From Ptychodera flava (lineage: Eukaryota > Hemichordata > Enteropneusta > Ptychoderidae): DNA of 64,000 nt. The DNA lies in NCBI RefSeq assembly GCF_041260155.1, contig NC_091928.1, forward strand, positions 44,804,637 through 44,868,636, read 5' to 3'. The translations under genes were made by a program, and so were the position numbers. Position 1 is the first letter of the stretch. Each line of letters opens with the position of its first letter. The notes under the pieces were generated by a model. That model ran no database searches, was not told the origin of the DNA, and was given only the letters and a program-made list of their open reading frames with translations. Below are positions 1-27,700 of this stretch, in pieces.

Positions 1-3000
1 CAAAACTTTTACAATGCTTTTTTAGTCTACCACTTGCGAGGTCTCAAACTTTTCACAGGCTTACTTATGTGAAAATCGAAAGTTGAATTTTTTCTCATAA
101 AGTTATCCTTTTGAATGCCAAGTTTGGAATATATTTGGTAATATGCTTCTCTACATCAAATATTATCCAGTATCATTTATTTTCATAAAGAAAGCATACA
201 TCTTTCAATTTCAAGGTGCGAATGACCTTAGCTTGGTATTCAGCCTATTTTTTGGATGTTCATACACAGATGACAGGTTAAATGTGGGATATTTGGGACG
301 GTATTTGTTTCAGCTTTATGTGACAGTGGTGGATACTGGAGATGGCACAGCAAGAAATCTGAATGTCTACGGTAGCAGCATTGTCTGATATTTCCATTTT
401 CTGCTTCGTGATTTTTCAAGGGTACATATTGTCTTATAGGAGTGTGTTGAGTCACCCATGCATTGGGTGAAATTTGAGTCTCACTCAGCCAAATGCATAC
501 TGTAGTAATAGTAGCATTCATTCAACAAAAGCTCATAATTCTGGCATACAGAGGTTCAAAGGTTATATCTGATTGGTAAATTGTCATTATTTACAGACAC
601 TTTAGGAGTTTAGAACTAGGGCTATTCTCTACCTCATTGGCTGTTAGAAAAAATTCCATGAGAAGAATGTGTTTCAGGCAACAAATTGGCTACAAGCTTG
701 CAAGAAATGAAAATGAGTTATTTCTGTTTGATCCAGCAATGACCAAACACAGTTGCATTTTGAGTCAAACACGACTGACAAAAGTCAGAGTGGGAGAAAA
801 GTACACATAGACATCAACCTTGTCTGTTTTCTGACTCCTTAAATGTACAATGGGTTATACACTGAATTGAAATGGATCTCGGTAAAAACAAGACCATGTG
901 TACAAATATGTGTATTTCCGTGTGCCTTTATACATGTGATTTTGTTTGTACCGCCATCATGTGACCTCTTGGGTGTACTGACTCTGTACAACACACCATG
1001 ACCTTTTTATTCTAGAGTAGAACCACTGCTAGAGCATCGCAGTCTGATATTTCCATCAAAACTGTGTGCATTGATTTTGTTAAGCAGGTAAATATTACTG
1101 GCGTTTCATCATCATTTTAACAGGGTGACCATTGGTACATCAATGCAAGCAGATTTGGGGACAGCTGGCATATTACCAGATTCCCAAATCATTTCCCAAC
1201 GTTCTTCAGCCTTAGCAAAAACATGGGGTTGAACTTGCTTTTGGTCTGACGGTGAACTACTTGTTCGTGGATTGTTTGTAAACCATTTAATGTGTAACTG
1301 CTGACCTACGACCTCGAAAGTCAGTAATTTATGCAAGCTGGCTGATCAGAGGAAGCAATCAAGCCATAAACTTTCTCATATTTTCAGCGGAATGTTAAAT
1401 TGTACAGAAAAGTTTCCTTGAAGAGTTGACACTGGTAATCAAGGTGACATTTGAAGTGAAATAAATTCACCAAAATTTACATCATGTTATCACTACAAGC
1501 ACCAGCTTCATTATTCAAGACAACTATTCACTTAAACTACAGTACGGCTAAAGAGAGGTGATGCCTGCTCACTGAAACAGCTTACTAGCACTGTAAGATC
1601 TGGAAAAGTACACGTAGACCAACCTGCCAACAAATGCACAATGGCCTGCCCTGTGGCAAGATCTCATAAGACTAGCTATTATATTTATCAAATGCTTGCC
1701 AGCAGTGTGCCCTCTCAGCTACTTTGACTTATTACTGACTCATGCATTTTCTTTGACTCCGAAAATTTACATATACAACACAAGTATTAGTATGAAGCTA
1801 ACTCAAGGAAATTTCAAGATCATTTCTAAACTGAACTGAAAAGATTAAAAAATCTCAAAAACTGAAGGGCACTCAACACAGTAATACAAATTACCGAATT
1901 TCTCTTCGATTTTTACCCTTGAAAGTTGCTAGACTAATCAGTTTTTCTGTTCTATATATGAGCAAAGTGAAGCATAATTATTTTCTGATATGCAATAGAA
2001 CTACCTTTAGATACTTTAGTAATTACTAAAGTTTCACAGTCTCTATCATATAAACACAAAAGTTATGGTTAGTTGCAGGTACTGCAAATACCATACTTTT
2101 GGGAAGCATGTTATGACGGACCGAAATGGTCATTTTCTTAAAAAACTAACATCACCTAACATGTAAGTTTCTTTTCTCACACAACAGGAAAAAATCAGTA
2201 TCTTTTTGTTTGACAAAACAGATGAAACTGGTCTCCCCATTTTCCTCACACTGTTTTGTATGGCCAAGTAAACAGGGGTTGGAAAAGTTTACAGAAATGC
2301 CATCTCTTCTCTCAATCAAACATATTTCAAGTCATTCAAAATGGGAATGGAGGTAAACATTGTGTATTAATCTGCTCTATACACAGGAGACATTGCAGAC
2401 TGCAATGAGGAATTTTATAGGTTACAAATCATAATGAATCATGGATATCTCCAACACTGTGCACTGCTTGCAAGCTATGTAATACAACTCACAATCTGCA
2501 TAACTGTGGTGTATCTGTAGTCACATAGAATGGTTCTACTCCGGAATAAAAGGAGGCAATGCATTCTACAGACTCAGTATGCCCAACAGATTACGTGATA
2601 AGTGGTACAAACAAGCCAACATGTTTACAAATGCATATGGATACACGTACATCTATGTGCCTTTGTGCACACAGGATTTGTTTGAATCGTGGTCCATTTG
2701 AATTTTGTGTTTGATCTATTTTGTGATTTTTTGTACAGTTCTCAGTACTGTACATGGATGTGCTATTGTCCAGAGCCACAAAATATGATCTTGAAAACAT
2801 TACAGCCAAATAAGATTCTGTATTCTGACTTCCCTGGTACACTGGCAGTGGGAACACACCAGTGTAGGATCCATTTGTTTCAACTCAGTGTTGTAGTGCA
2901 AGAAAAATATACATTTGTTTGACAAATGTGGGCTGGTCGTTCATTGTCACCATGCCAAAGGTGTGTGTGTATGAGTTGACAAATGGATTGTCGCGTACCG

Positions 3001-4435
3001 TTCACGCACAAGCAGATCACACACTTTGAAGGGACCAGTCTCTAGTGTACCATCAGAGACAAATATCCATGAAAAGAGAGCAAAGCACGTATATTTCCAT
3101 TTTTTTTCTAAAGCATCAAAAAATAATAATTTCATGATGCTATTAGAAGTACAGTTGTGAGAAGAACACTTTCATCAGTATAAACATGTTTTGCACAGAA
3201 TTCTATGTGGCTGCATTTTTCAAAGAGGTAAGATTTAAATCAAAGAAAGTCAGTGATAATGATGGTGTTCTCCACAATTAAAGATCATAACTGAAATTTT
3301 TTGCAAATATTAAAATGAGCAAATTAGTGCGACACATTAATGGGGACAGAGAAACATGGTTGAACGCTCATCAGGTAATTTCTGTCTCACCTGAACCGGA
3401 GGTGTGTTAGACAGAAATTTCCAAACAAATGTGAGACATTCCATCTCAGCCTGGAGGAGTGTGGATTTCTAAGAATCCTTGTTCAGCATGGATAATGGCA
3501 CATTTTGTTGTGATGAAATAGGAATTATGCATCACACTAATATCGCTTACAGCCCGTTTCTCCTTACACTAACTTCAATATCGACAAAAAGAACAAACTT
3601 GTACCACAGTATGATTGTGAAGGATGATATCAATTTTGTGTTTCATAAATGTACAGTAAGCATGGATGAGACTGAAAAATAACTATAGTAAAATCAACAG
3701 TATCTACTGGGTATGCTTGTATTTACCTGCAAATGATCCTTTGATGTTGAATATTAGTAATTTTTAACCCTATGGAGAATTACTACTGTAAGGTATATAG
3801 CATGAATGTTGATAAGTTCCCACAAGATCAAATAAACTGCCACAGTATGTTTGGTACAGCATACTGTTTTTTGCTAAGCGTGGTAAAGCATGTAAATGTT
3901 ACTTGGGTTCCATGTGGTAAATCAATGCAGTCGCACTGGGGACGGTAGAACCGTTTGCCAACTCATTTACCATGTTCCCCAACCTTAGCTAACACACTGC
4001 AGCAATTTAACCACTGTGTGGTAGTCACAGGGTCAAGAGCATCACCAGTTAGAGGGTTACGTCTGCGGCTGCACGTACAGGGCTGTTGCTATGTACACAT
4101 CAAAAATTGTGAAATGGCAGCTGTAGTAGAAATGGTGACCACTGCAAAAGTAGCTTAATATAAAAAGTTTTATTTGGCAAAGTCTTGCAGTGACTAGAAA
4201 TAGCAGAAAGCTGCAAAATTTGTGGACTGTGATCAAATGCTGAATTTCCTTCACAGTTATGGGATTTCAATTGCCTATTTCGGAAAGAGGCAACCAATGT
4301 TTGTCAACAAGAAAGTTGTGCAGCCACAGATGAGAAGACCCCCTTCCTTTTTAGACTCTGCTTTCTACAATAAGAAAGATGCGGCCCAATGTGCATCAGG
4401 AGTGCTCAAAGATAGATTGATGAGATATTACTTAC
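1..4435. other. Presumed RPL27A intron 3; no confident gene
   Basis: AT-rich sequence in which neither the missing RPL27A exon nor another recognisable exon was found. A minus-strand open frame at 1336-1112 ends after about 70 codons and resembles nothing I know. Sequence around 2180-2500 is weakly similar to the long repeat seen at 33.8 kb and 56.7 kb (for example AAAATCAGTAT near 2195 followed by TTTTGTTTGA). A short hairpin lies at 3377-3419. Confidence 0.4.
3377..3419. repeat. Short imperfect hairpin
   Basis: AATTTCTGTCT at the left is exactly complementary to AGACAGAAATT at the right, with partly paired CACCT/GGTG inside. The whole is 43 bases. It may be the remnant of a MITE; no target duplication is clear. 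Confidence 0.5.
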
Positions 4436-6899
<2,464 letters not shown>

Positions 6900-6905
6900 G
6901 CTGTT

Positions 6906-8288
6906 TTTCTCGTGAAGTCTCGTACATCAAAACGTGAATTCGCATGTTATTGTCCATAGAGGGCGCACATCTTCGCCGGACGCTGGTATGGACCGAATCT
7001 TCATGATACAGGTACGAACGCGTTGTGGGCTTGGTAGTTTACCTAGTAGACTGCTTGATCGATCGATCTACTGTCTACCTCAGCGTTGGTGATTGGTAGA
7101 ATAAAATAAATGAGGGGGATTAGGGAAGAAAATAAATAGATGTGGACTGTTTTCTTTGAAATACTATACACAGATAGCGAGGGTAAAGTAATAAGCTAAG
7201 ACGGGACAAAGCTGGGTCAGGCCAAGTTGTGTAATTATTAAGAAAAGTTTAACACATTACATTTATTTATCATAACTCCTAGACGAATATTGCCTGCAAT
7301 ATCCTGTGCCGAAATCATAGTTAGTTAGCGGGAGACTGTAGTCGAAATAACGACTCGTGCCAGCGGACGGCCTTCATGATCGATCGTAATAATAATTCCT
7401 CACAATCTTGCATTGGAGTTTAAGTTGTACTTGTAGTGACACTTCAACAAACTCAGCGATAATTGTTTTACAGTAATATTTTGAAATGCAAATGCCGTAA
7501 GGCACACACAGTCACAATTATCATATACGAGAGGAAATAAGCAACACACACAATCATATTAAAAATGAGATGCAGCTAGAGAATATACAAGAGATAGTGC
7601 CACTTCTTAACCTTTTCAATTCTTTTCACGTTTCAGAAAGATGTACACACCTAAGTTTACTCACCTTGATTACAGTAATTGCTTTATGTTTTCAGTTCGA
7701 ACAGCAAAGCAGTAAAATGTGCGGGTATTTACCGTTGTAGAATTTATTTGGTAACTTTCCATTATTTGTAAGTGTTCTGTCAGGAAAGAGTATTTGTATA
7801 ATCCAATATCATCTACCTGGCACAATTTCGATCAAACCTTTGCAACCCCGTTGTTACATTAAATATATCTGTGGTTCACTAAAAATCTCCTATTTTTGAT
7901 AAATGTCATATTCCTGGGATGGAAAAATTCCCCTGTTGCAAGTCTTAAAAACTATGTGGTTAGTTTTTCTAACGCATTCCATGTACAGTTGTACGGTGTT
8001 TAATTCATTTTAGACACAAAACTTACACACCGTACCCGGCATAGATTTTGTGAGGAGTGACAATTACTGGGTCACGATTAGTTTTAGTGTATATAGTGAG
8101 ATTATACATGCATCCATTGAACAGATGTTTTGGTTTCACCGCTGCAAATAACCAATCAGCACAGGGTTTGGGTGTTTTTTGAATAGAAAAAAACACAGAG
8201 CTATATAACAGAAACCTGAATACATGTGCATCAGTGGAAATCACTTACTCGTATTTGCATTCAACAGCATCACTAGGAGATCCATGGT
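6906..8288. other. Intergenic region upstream of RPL27A
   Basis: Contains the RPL27A promoter side (6.9-7.1 kb), a short GATC run near 7058 and AT-rich sequence. No open frame with protein-like composition or recognisable splice structure was seen. Confidence 0.5.
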
Positions 8289-9217
8289 ACTCCCTCCCTC
8301 AGCTGCAATGAGTTTTGTTTATTAAATGTTTCAATATTTTAATTGGACATGACTCTTAAGACACAAACAGATTACTGCAGAAGACACGTAGCAGGGTCAA
8401 CATGAAGGTGATGTTTGTGTGACAAAAGTCATGTTTGTTCTGACTTTGTTCTGTAAAGATTTATGTTTACTTGTTCAATATTTATGTTTATTAAAGAAGT
8501 CTTGCTTTTTTCAGCTCCTGGAAATGTAGGACAGTATCATTGGTTGATCATTTTGTCGGACATAACTTGCTGTACGTAGCGTGCCTTTCTCAATGCTGGT
8601 ACCAAGTCGATTGATTAAAAGTTTTAGGATTTACAGTACCAATGCATACAATTTTAATATTTTTATCTACATACAATACAAAATAATGTTTATCATTTAC
8701 ACTATCTAAAGCATTCATTTTGAAATTTACACACTTTTTTTCTCAAAATGTGGGAAATGGGAATGTTGTTAGCCCGCTATTTACAGTAGGTGTTTAGATT
8801 CAGGTGGTAGTAATTATGGTCAGACGGATGTCTTAATTTAATTGCAGCTGATGTCAAGGTTCTTCCTTCAGTTGAATAAAATTCCATTAAATCAAGTGTG
8901 ATAACATAAATCCTTAAATTCACAGCATGTATTTATGCTTGCTAGCATTGTTTGTCTTAATTGTCATCTTGAAGTTGTATCAAAGTAGTTTAAAAAAAAT
9001 TAAATATAAGATTTCTATATTGTTGTTCTGAAAACATAACATTTGACATCTTTGATCGGTACATTCAGTTCAACTTTTTAAAGCAAGAGTGAGTAATTAA
9101 ACAATACACTAAACTTAATTGAGTATAGGAAAAGGTTACCCAGTCTTATGGAATACCTGTAGCAATACTTTAGTCGTACCTTCTGTTCTCTTGGTCAATA
9201 TTTAATCTCATTGTTAA
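8289..9217 (+). repeat. Long direct repeat, copy 1 (partner at 12936-13908)
   Basis: This block reappears 4.65 kb downstream in the same orientation with small indels. Shared landmarks include CTCTTAAGACACAAACA, TTACTGCAGAAGACA, ATGAAGGTGATGTTTGTGTG, GTTAGCCCGCTATTTACAG and CTTCTGTTCTCTTGGTCAA. No terminal inverted repeats or target duplication were recognised, so it could be a local segmental duplication or two copies of an unknown repeat. Confidence 0.75.
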
Positions 9218-9994
9218 CTTCTTACTTTATTGTGTTTTTAAAAGTTTATGGACAAAAAGTTGCAGTCAATATTATTAGTATGTCTGTATATCCCACAACT
9301 TTACTTCCATACTCTGTAAGTCCAATCACTGATCACTTAAAATATGGGTCGAATTGATTCAAACACCATTTCTTAGAAGGTCGTCAGTGTAGGCTATTTC
9401 CCCTTAAAATGATTTAAAATAATGTGTGTTGGTGCAACACGTCACTGTGACACTGTCAAACCAATCAAGCTCCATATTGTAATGTTTGATTTTGAACCTT
9501 TAGTAAATAAAGTTTCGTTTTCTTCTCCACAAATGATGTGGAAATGCAAAGTATTCAACTTGTAAACACATACTGGAATAGATGCATCGTGAAATTTCGC
9601 ATTGAAACAGTTTACCGTTACATTCCTGTGCAGCAGATCAAAGGAGACTGTCAGCTTGGTTGAAATGTTGAGCCTGTGTTATAAGCACTGTTGTAAGGCA
9701 CTTGAATTCAATGACTCATATAGTGGGTTAATAATTAAGTGGGACAGAGTTGGTTAATACTTACCCATGTCTGAAGATAAAAGGTCATATATCTGGCAGT
9801 TACAGACAAACACAGTTGATACATGTGATCAACGTAGTAATAAGTGCTAAAGCTTTCCCTGTATATGCTCAGCACGTGGACATCACGGCAAGCAACTTGC
9901 CTCAGAATGTGACATCCTACTGCCATTTGATACGGTAACCCCAATAACATCATGCAATATAGCTATTTCATTGTAGGGTCGTTTCGTGAGTGCA

Positions 9995-12619
<2,625 letters not shown>

Positions 12620-12935
12620 CCTACTAAAAATGATTGCTTGCTTTTTTGTAGAGTTTATAATTAAACATGCTCAAGGCATCACCTCACACTCCCTCCCCCG
12701 GCTCGAAGAAAGTTCATGTACAGTTCATATGTTCTTGTAATGAACATATGATACCAACTTCCCAGAAAGCAGGATCGATTGCTCAAACATCTTTTATGAA
12801 GTTTAAACTACAGACTGGTTTCTGAATCACAAACTTAACACTTCAAAACAGTCATCGAGTGTCATGTATATACAAACGGTTTCCATCGCCTAACAGGGGC
12901 ATATGTGTGAATTTGTGTATGATAATCAATATTAA

Positions 12936-13908
12936 CTCTCCTTCCCCCGGCAGCAATGCGTTTTCTTTATTAATATGTAAGTATTTTTAATTTTAGAGGG
13001 CTCTTAAGACACAAACATATTACTGCAGAAGACAGGTAGCTGGGTCGACATGAAGGTGATGTTTGTGTGACAAAAGTCATATTCATTTGTTCTGAATTTG
13101 TTCTGTAAAGATTTGTGTTTACTTGTTCAATGTTTATGTATTTTAGAGAAGTCTTGCTTTTTTCAGCTTCAGGAAATGTAGAACGGTGTCATCGGTTGTC
13201 ATTTTCTTGGACATGACTTCCTGTAGGTAATATGTCTTTGTCAATGCTCATACCAAATAGATTGATTAACAATCTTAGGATTTACAGTACCAATGCATAC
13301 AATTCTAATATTTTATCTACATATAATACAAAACAAAGTTTATCATTTACATTATCTATAAAAGTATTCATTTTGAAATTTATACACTTTTTTTCTCAAA
13401 ATGTAGGAAATGGCAATGTTGTTAGCCCGCTATTTACAGTAGGTAGATTCAGGTGGCTGTGATCGTGGCCAGACGGATGTCTTCATAAAATTGCCGCTGG
13501 TGTCAAAGTTCTTCATTCAGTCGAATAAAATTGCATTAAATCAAGTGACTCAAATTCTATCAAAGCTCAGCGATAACGCAATTCCTTAAATTCACAGCAT
13601 GTATTATTGCTTGCTAGCATAGTTTGTTTTGTCATCTTTAAGTTGTATCAAAGTTTAGTAAAATTTGTAAATGTAAGATTTTTATATTGTTGTTCTGAAA
13701 ATATGACATTTTGATCTTCAAATTAAGTTGTTGTTTTTTTTACTTTTTCAAAGCAAGGGTGAGTAATTAAACAACACAGTATACTTAATTGAGTATGAGA
13801 AAAGGCTACCCAGTAAACATTTGTATTTATAGCATACCTGTAACAATACTTTAGGCTTGCTTGTCATTTACCTTCTGTTCTCTTGGTCAAGTTTATCTCA
13901 TTGTTAAT
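12936..13908 (+). repeat. Long direct repeat, copy 2 (partner at 8289-9217)
   Basis: Same order of landmarks as copy 1, from CTTCCCCCGGCAGCAATG to CTTCTGTTCTCTTGGTCAAG, with scattered substitutions and indels that suggest appreciable age. Together the two copies bracket the TNF-receptor-like gene. No exon is recognisable inside either copy. Confidence 0.75.
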
Positions 13909-14755
13909 GCGCTTGTGATGTCATATCTGTGCTCGTCATCAAATTTCTTTGAAAGTAAAGAAATAAAAATCAAACGATGATACTGGCATTAAGACAGTAT
14001 GTACAACGCTCAGACATCAAGACAAATAAATTCACTAATTTGCGACAAATGTGGAAAGCAATGTGGTACATTAGTGTTGGTGTCACATTGAAAAACAGTA
14101 GTTCTATTTTTAACAGAAAATGAACAAATGACAAAATCAATGTTCTTGTATGACCTGTCTTGAAATATTGATGAACATCCTTAAGAAGTGATGAGCGAAG
14201 AGTACCAGCCACTTTATAGTAGCATCATAATGACAGTAATTCACGATTTCCTTCAATGATGTAAACAGGTCTTAGTAAGTTAAAGTAGCAAGTGAGCTCC
14301 TTCAAAGTTTCAAGCAAGCTTTAAACTATTTTGAAATATTGACATGCAAATTCTGGTGCTTAGAAACAAATTATTGAAATGTAACTGGTATTTGATGTTT
14401 AATTGCCACTATCCCTATTTTTACTCCTCGATGAAAATTCAACTGTCAATTTCACTACAAACACACAGTCAAAACTTGAGCGACTCCACATAAGTCACAC
14501 AAACGTAACAGCAAACCAGTGAAATGTTGTAAAATTTGAGAGTCTGAATACCTGTTCCTGTGGCACGTTCTAACTTAAAATGGAACCATAAAGGTGATAT
14601 CACAAATGACTGTCGGTTTGAAATTCGAACTTGACTGTTCTTATACAGTGCTTCAGATTCGATCCATCCTGAACGTTGCGAAATTTATACAAAGACAAAA
14701 GATTCTAAGACTTGGTGGGGTTGAGGGCGTTGTATAATGTTCGCTCAAGAAAAAA
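13909..14755. other. Intergenic region upstream of KRR1
   Basis: AT-rich sequence with no recognisable gene. The last ~100 bases before the KRR1 ATG presumably hold its promoter and 5'UTR; no TATA box is evident. Confidence 0.45.
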
Positions 14756-23005
<8,250 letters not shown>

Positions 23006-23484
23006 ATTTTAGTCGCATGGTAGAATTTAATCACAAAAGAGAGAAAGGAAGAGATTGGAAAAAGCTAGCACTTTCAACTGAGGAAATAATTCCTATGAAA
23101 GGATGGGGAAGGCTATTCCAGGCTTGGCCAAACAGAAGTGGAAGTAATTATTATCAAGCCTTTCACCCCCATATTGCAGTGTATCGGTCCATCCACCCTT
23201 CTAAAAAAAAAGAAGTTGAGAAAGGGTTAGGTTAAAAAGGAGATATTTCATTTTATCCAGAGATTGCAGCCAGTTTTGATAAGGACAGGAGGAAGGCAGC
23301 GTATGGGTGCAGTGTTGGGATACTGTGTACATGACAAGATTATGCCATTCTGCAAGGACGAATGTTTCATATCGTATTACTGTGCAAGCAACCCTGTGAA
23401 AACATGACTATTTTATAACGGAGGATTGTTATAGCAAATGTTCAGAAGTTATGTAAGCTTGTCACCCTTCATTCTCACTGGTTG

Positions 23485-23510
23485 AATAAAATGTTCAATG
23501 TATAAACTCT
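23485..23510 (+). terminator. Likely KRR1 polyadenylation site
   Basis: AATAAA at 23485-23490, about 480 bases past the KRR1 stop, is followed by the GT-rich stretch CTCTGTGCTTTTTG. It is the best poly(A) site between KRR1 and the convergent NDUFA9. Confidence 0.6.
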
Positions 23511-24737
23511 GTGCTTTTTGACCAAATGCCTTTCTCTTCATGTTCCGTGTTATTATGGGATGGATTGGCAATGGAGGATATTGAGAGGTTCAGTCAGGTG
23601 ATGGCCAACTCTCCAGGGCCTCCGGTCCATATGGCCAGGTCAGAGCGCCCTCACATGACTGAATCTTTCAGTGTAGAGTTGGAGGGCAAAGTTGGGATAA
23701 AATGTTGTGTCACTTGGAGTATATGTACTTCTGTAGATTTTGATTCCCTGAATTTTATTTTTTTTTGTAGAATTAACATAGGTTTAAGAGTATGTTTGAA
23801 GCATGGTTGACTGTGTTTACTGTATACGGGAACAACAGTGTAAGCAAATCAATCTCTCACAATATTTTAAAACATCTGGTTGTTCATAACACACCAACGT
23901 CAGCTGCCTATACTATAGAGGATTAAGTATCTTCATACATCCATACAGAATAACTGTACTTTGATCTTGGTGAACTCCCATATACAGTGTACACTGATTT
24001 ATGATTGTGTAAATGTGAGACTCATCACTCAATGATAATGTTCTAAAGAACACTGGCAAACTTTTATTTTCTTCAAAAATCCTTGCAACATGGTACAAGT
24101 CTACAGAAATCTTTTCAAGCCACACCCATACCTAACGGAAATTAATGCCAAGCATAACTATGGTGCCATGTCATTATGCAGTGTACAGTTTGGTTCTGGG
24201 GGAAATCAAGCTTGTGGACTGGTGATTTTAAGTTGAAAATTCTCATTTCAGCAGGAAACATGAATAGTTTTCATCTTGAATGACGTAAGAAACTGCACAA
24301 ACTCTAGTCTATACATGTATGTCTCTTGCTGCATTTTCTCTATCCCCTTTTCTGCAATAGACTAGTCCAGGACAATCAGACTATTCTTGTAAGAAGTGGG
24401 GGAAATGTCATGAACCAATGTCAGTCAATGTCTAGTTGTTTGTTTGGCCAAAGAGTTCACAAATTTCAGATTCAGATTGTGACTTGAATACCTCAATAGT
24501 GCAAGTTTTAGATTCAGATTGTTAATTTACAAAAGATACAGAGCCGTTTTATCCATCTTTCATTACTGTTTCCTTGAAAGTAAATGATGAAGCTCTTATT
24601 TGGACTCACTCAATCTTAAAACACAAATAACAATTCATACTCTGTAACAACAGCTGTATTTCAGTGCTACTTCTGTCAAAACATGACATGCTGATAACAA
24701 CATTTTAAATTCTCATCAGAAAGTTTTTCGATATTAT
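23511..24737. other. Convergent intergenic region KRR1/NDUFA9
   Basis: Holds the 3' flanks of the two converging genes. A possible minus-strand AATAAA for NDUFA9 is the TTTATT near 24061. No other gene is recognisable. Confidence 0.45.
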
Positions 24738-27700
24738 TTAAACATGTCTTGCAGGTTCAGCTTCACCAACGGCTTCCTCAAAGTATCTGTCTGCACGATG
24801 TCTTCGGAGTCCGTAGATGGCAGCCTCCTCTACACTGGTCACTTTGACTCCTAAGTCTTCCAGACCAGGCATTCCAGGTGCTATTGATTCTGATGTGTGA
24901 TACTGTAAAGTACAAAACACAGTGTATGAAGTTTAACTCATTTGCACACTATACTCTTTGAACTCTAACCTCTAGTAACCTATGATATCATCCCTTGACT
25001 TGTGACACTCATATCATAGACCCCTGGAGACCTTTGACACATCATTGACCCCTGGTGACCTATGACATTGATGTCAAGATAAACGCCTCTGCAGGATGCG
25101 GATGCAAAGGCTTGACTACTTTCGTACATTTGCATCTCATCCTGGCCCTGACCTTAAGGTGACTTATGACATCACGCCACAGATTTTACACATGAGCATG
25201 GTTGGGTTAAAAAACTGCAGGATAGGCCTTGGTGTTCCCAATGCCAAAAGAGGAATACAAATGTGCGAAGTGAGGCACACAGAATGAAACTTATTTGGGT
25301 CATTGTCTATCTTTGTAACCTCACATTAAGTGAAAGTTTCTCATCTCTTTTCATTAAAAGGTTATTTTTTGATATAATTCAGGTCAGAGGTCAAATGTTA
25401 TATGACTCACTCATTATACATGACTTCAAGATCCCGTTTGAGTTTTGGAAATGGCATACCTCATAGCAAATATAACATTTGAAATTAGAGGCTGAACAAT
25501 ATAGTTATTTTTGAATTGTTGGTCACCAGAGCCCTGCTCTAATTTCATATGTAGATACAAGTGGGTGCAAAGTTGCCCCTGGAAAGTTCACACCACAGTA
25601 ATGACAACAGTATTGTAGGTTCACTGATAATCAACTAGATACATATAAACTTTTCAGGCTCCAATTTCATACAGTCAGCACCAGTGGATTACTTTCAAAA
25701 AATTACCATAGCTGATATTACACTGCAGCCATCCAAATGAACAGTTAAAGAACCCTTATCTTGTATCATGTACATGGAAAACTGTCAACAATGTGAAGTT
25801 ACAGTTAACATCCTATTGAACAAACATCACACTTTTCATGTCAGCTTTACTGAAACTACCATCAACATACCCTCTCTAGCTTGTCTCTGGAGAGCCATGG
25901 ATCAAAGTACGAAATCTCAAAGACCCTAGCCACACTTCGGAGGAGGACTCTTGGCACTGGAACGTAGACGTATGGACGACGTGTTATCCTGAAGATGTAG
26001 TGAACCAGCTCATCCAGATGGTAGCGATGAGGCCTGCGATGGTAAAGAGTAAATCACAGGTGATCAGCCATACACTGTACATTGAAACATGATTCAGATT
26101 GACTGTAGTTCACCTGTATAACATTGAGAGCCCTAATTACAAACTCAAAACTTTTTTTTTTATGGCCACACAATGTAAACACACATTTGACAACTGCATG
26201 TAACTTTGAAAGAGACTCAATTTCATCTACTGGTAAACAGCAGATGTTTATCTATGACAATATATAACATTTGAAAGACTCGGCTCAAAATTAGACCTTG
26301 CTCAAAACTTGTGGTTTACGGCACAGCTGATGTTATAGTTGTCATTTAGAAGCTGTCACTTCTGGCTCACAATTAAACCTGTACTAGGATTGGAAAGAGA
26401 GCATACAATCTTAATTTGTGATTGGCTAACACACTGAATTTTTCACACAAATTTGAAGCCACAATTTTTCATGTATCTGACCTCTTGTCTATTTTCCTGC
26501 AGCATACACAGTCAAATGCTAACTTTTTGTGATGTGGGCAAACGTACAAATATCTAAGGTGACATTCAAACGGCGACCCATCTCTGGTCTACACTAGCAT
26601 GGACACTTTTAGATCCAGCAGTACATACCCTGCCAGTTCATAAGTTTTTCCTATGGTGTCTCTGTCTTTGATAACGTTCATGACAGCTGTGGCTACATCA
26701 GATACCTGTCAGGAAAGATGAATGAATAAAATCAGACAATGCAGATAGACAGACCTACATATAATTCAGTCAGAGTTTGTGGAACCCTACGGTCTTATAT
26801 CACAGTGCGGCAACACCGTTAAAACAAGCTTTATCACTGAGATTTAACATGAATGACCCACTTGTCTAACATTGCCAACATTATCCCATGTAAAAGAGAT
26901 AGTGAACACACACGTTATCTAACCGGAAATTCCGGCATTCATAGGTACACAAAGGCACTTAAGAGCAGTCTTCCTTCAAGGTTTACCCCTGTTCCATGAA
27001 TCACTATCGTTTTCGAAAAAAATGGACATGCAGTGTGTGCCTTGAGCTATTTAGATTGGCTTTCAAAGAGATCTGATTTGCTACTTTGATGTTTGAGACA
27101 TTTCCCATGGAAAATCAATTCACTGCTTTGCCAGAAAGAAGAATCAATGTGGCTTTTTCACTGGATTTAGCAAATTCATCTCTGAGTGAAAACAAAAATA
27201 AATCCCTGTGAATACTTATTCATTTTATGGCAAAGTTATAAGAAAACAAAACAAAACAACACTTATTCAACCTGCTGCACAAACAATTCTTCAAAAATGT
27301 TTCATACCGGGTACTGGCTTACTTTTTCCCTACCTACCACTGGACAACGTTTCATAGTAGCTGATGAGTGATATGTTAACTGCAGCATATTGTGATCACA
27401 AGAGCATTTCTGGTCTATTTGTCTACAGGAACATTGCACTTGCTGGTATTAAAAAATCAAGTCATTTCCCCGTTGGAAACTTTCTCGCTAATGAGAACTT
27501 TCTACTTACATAGACAGGTTGCTTAACTGCTTTCCTATCACCGTAGAACAGAGGTACAACGCCACCAAATCTGAGATCTGCAATGAAACAATGTACATGA
27601 ATTGTGAATGAGAGTTTCTAGATATTGCAAATGATACAGGCATGAGTTTGTTGAATTGAATTGAAACTAGTATAGTTTCTCAGAATTAATTATGCCATTT

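Noticed and set aside
1112-1336. Minus-strand open frame ending ...CIDVPMVTLLK
   Set aside because: No recognisable family and only a weak acceptor upstream; it cannot be the missing RPL27A exon.
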